NCBI GenBank assembly: GCA_036501365.1
Contig: DASYAL010000074.1
Span: 124,001 to 188,000 of the forward strand
DNA length: 64,000 bases
Origin: CAIKMD01 sp036501365
Lineage (GTDB): Bacteria > Pseudomonadota > Alphaproteobacteria > ATCC43930 > CGMCC-115725
Reading direction: 5' to 3'
Below the pieces are notes generated by a model. It was not told the DNA's origin. It did no database searches and saw only the letters and a list, made by a program, of their open reading frames with translations. The first letter of the stretch is position 1. Each line of letters starts with the position of its first letter. Shown here in pieces: positions 62,382 to 64,000 of the stretch. Position numbers and translations under genes: made by a program.

Positions 62382-63197
62382 CTAAGCGGCGGCCGCGGGA
62401 AAGACCTCGCCCGCCGCGATACGGCGGCGGCCGGCGGCGCTATCGAGCAACAGCGCGCCATCCTTGTCGAGTCCCGCGAAGATGCCGTCCGCGGTCGATG
62501 TCGGCAGGCGGACACGGATCGACTGGCCGAGACCACGCGCACGCGCCAGCCAGGCGGCGCGGATCGCGGCAAAACCGGCACCCTCGTCCCAGCGTTCGTA
62601 CCAGCGGAGAAACGCCGCGGCCAACGCCGCCAGCATCGCCTCGGGCGCGATGTCGGCGCCGGTCGCGGCCAGCGCCGTCGCGGGATAACCGACCGCGACC
62701 GGATAGGTTGCGAGATTGACGCCGATGCCGAGCACCAGCCAGTCAATTCCACTCTGCGCCTTGGATTGCGATTCGAGCAGGATGCCGGCGAGCTTGCGCC
62801 CGGCGAGAAGCACATCGTTCGGCCATTTGAATTCGATGGCGGCCTCGGAGGCTGCGCTGAGACAAGCCTCGCCGACTGCCAGCGCGGCGACGAAGCCGAG
62901 CTGCGCCGCCGCCGCCACAGGCACCGCGGGCCGCAAGATCAGCGAGGCATAGAGATTGCCAGCCGGCGAGACCCATTCCCGGCCCTGGCGGCCGTGCCCG
63001 GCGGTCTGCACGCGTGCCCAGACTAGCGTCCCGGCCGGCGCGCCGGCGGCGGCGAGGGCCTTGGCGTCGTCGCTGGTGCTGGCGATGCGCTCGTGGCCGA
63101 CGAGGCGATAGAAGGGCGGCAAAGACTCCGACGCTTGATTTGGTCGCATTTTCTGCGGCGAACCGGTTCCCGCTTTGCCGGAAAATGCTCCGGTCAT
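62382..63197 (-). CDS. birA: Biotin-[acetyl-CoA-carboxylase] ligase BirA, catalytic form without DNA-binding domain (271 aa)
   Basis: Attaches biotin to biotin-dependent carboxylases. TAGHGRQGREWVSPAGNLYASL is the biotinyl-AMP binding loop, KWPNDVLLAGRKLAGILLE the substrate core and VLGIGVNL follows; a small C-terminal domain ends the protein. There is no N-terminal helix-turn-helix, so it cannot act as a biotin repressor. The ATG at 63197 overlaps nuoN by ATGA; a later ATG at 63149 is an alternative start. Confidence 0.93.
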   Translation of the reverse strand: MTGAFSGKAGTGSPQKMRPNQASESLPPFYRLVGHERIASTSDDAKALAAAGAPAGTLVWARVQTAGHGRQGREWVSPAGNLYASLILRPAVPVAAAAQLGFVAALAVGEACLSAASEAAIEFKWPNDVLLAGRKLAGILLESQSKAQSGIDWLVLGIGVNLATYPVAVGYPATALAATGADIAPEAMLAALAAAFLRWYERWDEGAGFAAIRAAWLARARGLGQSIRVRLPTSTADGIFAGLDKDGALLLDSAAGRRRIAAGEVFPAAAA

Positions 63198-64000
63198 CCG
63201 GTGAAGAGCGCCGCGGCGACGGCGTCGGCGCCATCGACCAGGAGGCCCGGCCAGGCGAAGAAGAACAGGATGATCACCGCCGAGACGACCAGCACGGCCT
63301 GCATCTCGCGGCCGATCGGTCGATCGAAAGCGCCGGCCGGCTCGTCGAAATACATCAGCTTGACGATGCGCAGATAGTAGAAGGCGCCTACCACGCTCGC
63401 GACTACGCCGATGACGGCGAGCACATAGAGGTGCGCGTCGATGGCGGCGAGGAACACATAGACTTTGGCGAAGAAGCCGGCCAGGGGCGGAATACCGGCG
63501 AGCGAGAACATGAAGATCGCCAGCGCCAGCGCCAGGCCCGGTTGCGTTCGCGACAGGCCGGCGAGATCGTTGATGCCCTCGACCGGCTTGCCGTCGCGGC
63601 GCATGCACAGGATGACCGCAAAAGCGCCGACATTCATGAAGAGATAGATGGCGAGATAGACGAGGATGCCGCGCACCCCCGCGGCGCTGCCGGCGGCGAG
63701 GCCGATCAGCGCGTAGCCGACATTGCCGATCGAGCTGTAGGCCATCAGCCGCTTGATGTTGCTCTGGTTGATCGCGGCGAAGGCGCCCAAGAGCATCGAG
63801 GCGACCGAGATGAACCAGATGACCTGCCGCCATTCGGCGACGAGGCCTCCGAAAGGTCCGACCATGACACGGACGAACAGCGCCATCGCCGCGATCTTGG
63901 GCGCGACCGAGAAGAACGCGGTCACCGGCGTCGGCGCGCCTTCATAGACGTCGGGCGTCCACATATGGAACGGCACCGCCGAGACCTTGAAGGCGAGCCC
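63194..64000 (-). CDS. nuoN: NADH-quinone oxidoreductase subunit N (5' part outside the window)
   Basis: Membrane-arm proton-pumping subunit of complex I. The visible part (about 268 residues, reaching the right edge) begins in the conserved LAFKVSAVPFHMWTPDVYEG, contains FINQSNIKRLMAYSSIGNVGYALIG with the helix 8 Lys, and ends in SAVIILFFFAWPGLLVDGADA. The start codon lies beyond base 64000. Upstream nuo genes presumably continue off the window. It is the first gene of a leftward run nuoN-birA-coaX-rnj. Confidence 0.95.
   Translation of the reverse strand, partial: GLAFKVSAVPFHMWTPDVYEGAPTPVTAFFSVAPKIAAMALFVRVMVGPFGGLVAEWRQVIWFISVASMLLGAFAAINQSNIKRLMAYSSIGNVGYALIGLAAGSAAGVRGILVYLAIYLFMNVGAFAVILCMRRDGKPVEGINDLAGLSRTQPGLALALAIFMFSLAGIPPLAGFFAKVYVFLAAIDAHLYVLAVIGVVASVVGAFYYLRIVKLMYFDEPAGAFDRPIGREMQAVLVVSAVIILFFFAWPGLLVDGADAVAAALFTG

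Overview
The window is high-GC DNA from an alphaproteobacterium, most likely Hyphomicrobiales (Rhizobiales) or a close relative. Supporting features are the gene order nuoN-birA-coaX-rnj-mce-DUF1467-proS-lolE-lolD, a short TTG-started ProS, an alphaproteobacterial LexA box (GAAC-N7-GAAC) at imuA, a phasin gene (polyhydroxyalkanoate storage), and an interspersed repeat starting CGTCATTGCGAG of a kind common in Bradyrhizobium relatives. No rRNA, tRNA, CRISPR array, transposase or phage gene was seen.

Layout. 1-7.9 kb: a thioredoxin-reductase-like tail, an alpha/beta hydrolase, an orphan solute-binding-protein operon with a hydroxyisobutyrate-dehydrogenase-like enzyme, an MFS transporter, a six-Asp-box propeller protein and a glutathione transferase. 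8-16.6 kb: clpS and clpA, a phasin, a D,D-carboxypeptidase, galU with a phosphohexomutase, and a J-domain/VWA pair. 16.7-30 kb: a family 9 glycosyltransferase, an AhpD-like pair, putA, an amidohydrolase, SOS-controlled imuAB, a DedA protein and an FTR1 iron permease. 27.4-31.5 kb: divergent biotin genes bioBA and bioFD. 31.6-42 kb: a free-standing 10-formyl-THF hydrolase-like protein, a giant TPR-glycosyltransferase-TPR-sulfotransferase fusion, a NitT/TauT-type ABC operon with two paralogous binding proteins, and a GT2-GtrA protein. 42-48.4 kb: hspQ, a small unknown gene, dnaE, a carboxymuconolactone-decarboxylase-like gene and a MetE-like gene.

48.4-50.6 kb is a lower-GC two-gene cassette lying between lolD and dnaE, which are often adjacent in this group. 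Both proteins carry a D-x12-(E/Q)-x-K nuclease-like signature. This is the best candidate in the window for an undescribed (probably anti-phage or modified-DNA-restriction) system.

50.7-64 kb is the conserved block lolD-lolE-proS, then a secreted unknown protein, an NCS2 purine permease, a candidate structured ncRNA with its own terminator, a methyltransferase, a 150-bp multi-hairpin element, tag, DUF1467, mce, a drug-efflux-type MFS, rnj, coaX, birA and nuoN (cut by the window edge).

Many start codons are GTG or TTG, and translational overlaps (ATGA, GTGA, TGATG) are frequent. Coordinates below use the start best supported by ribosome binding site and family alignment.
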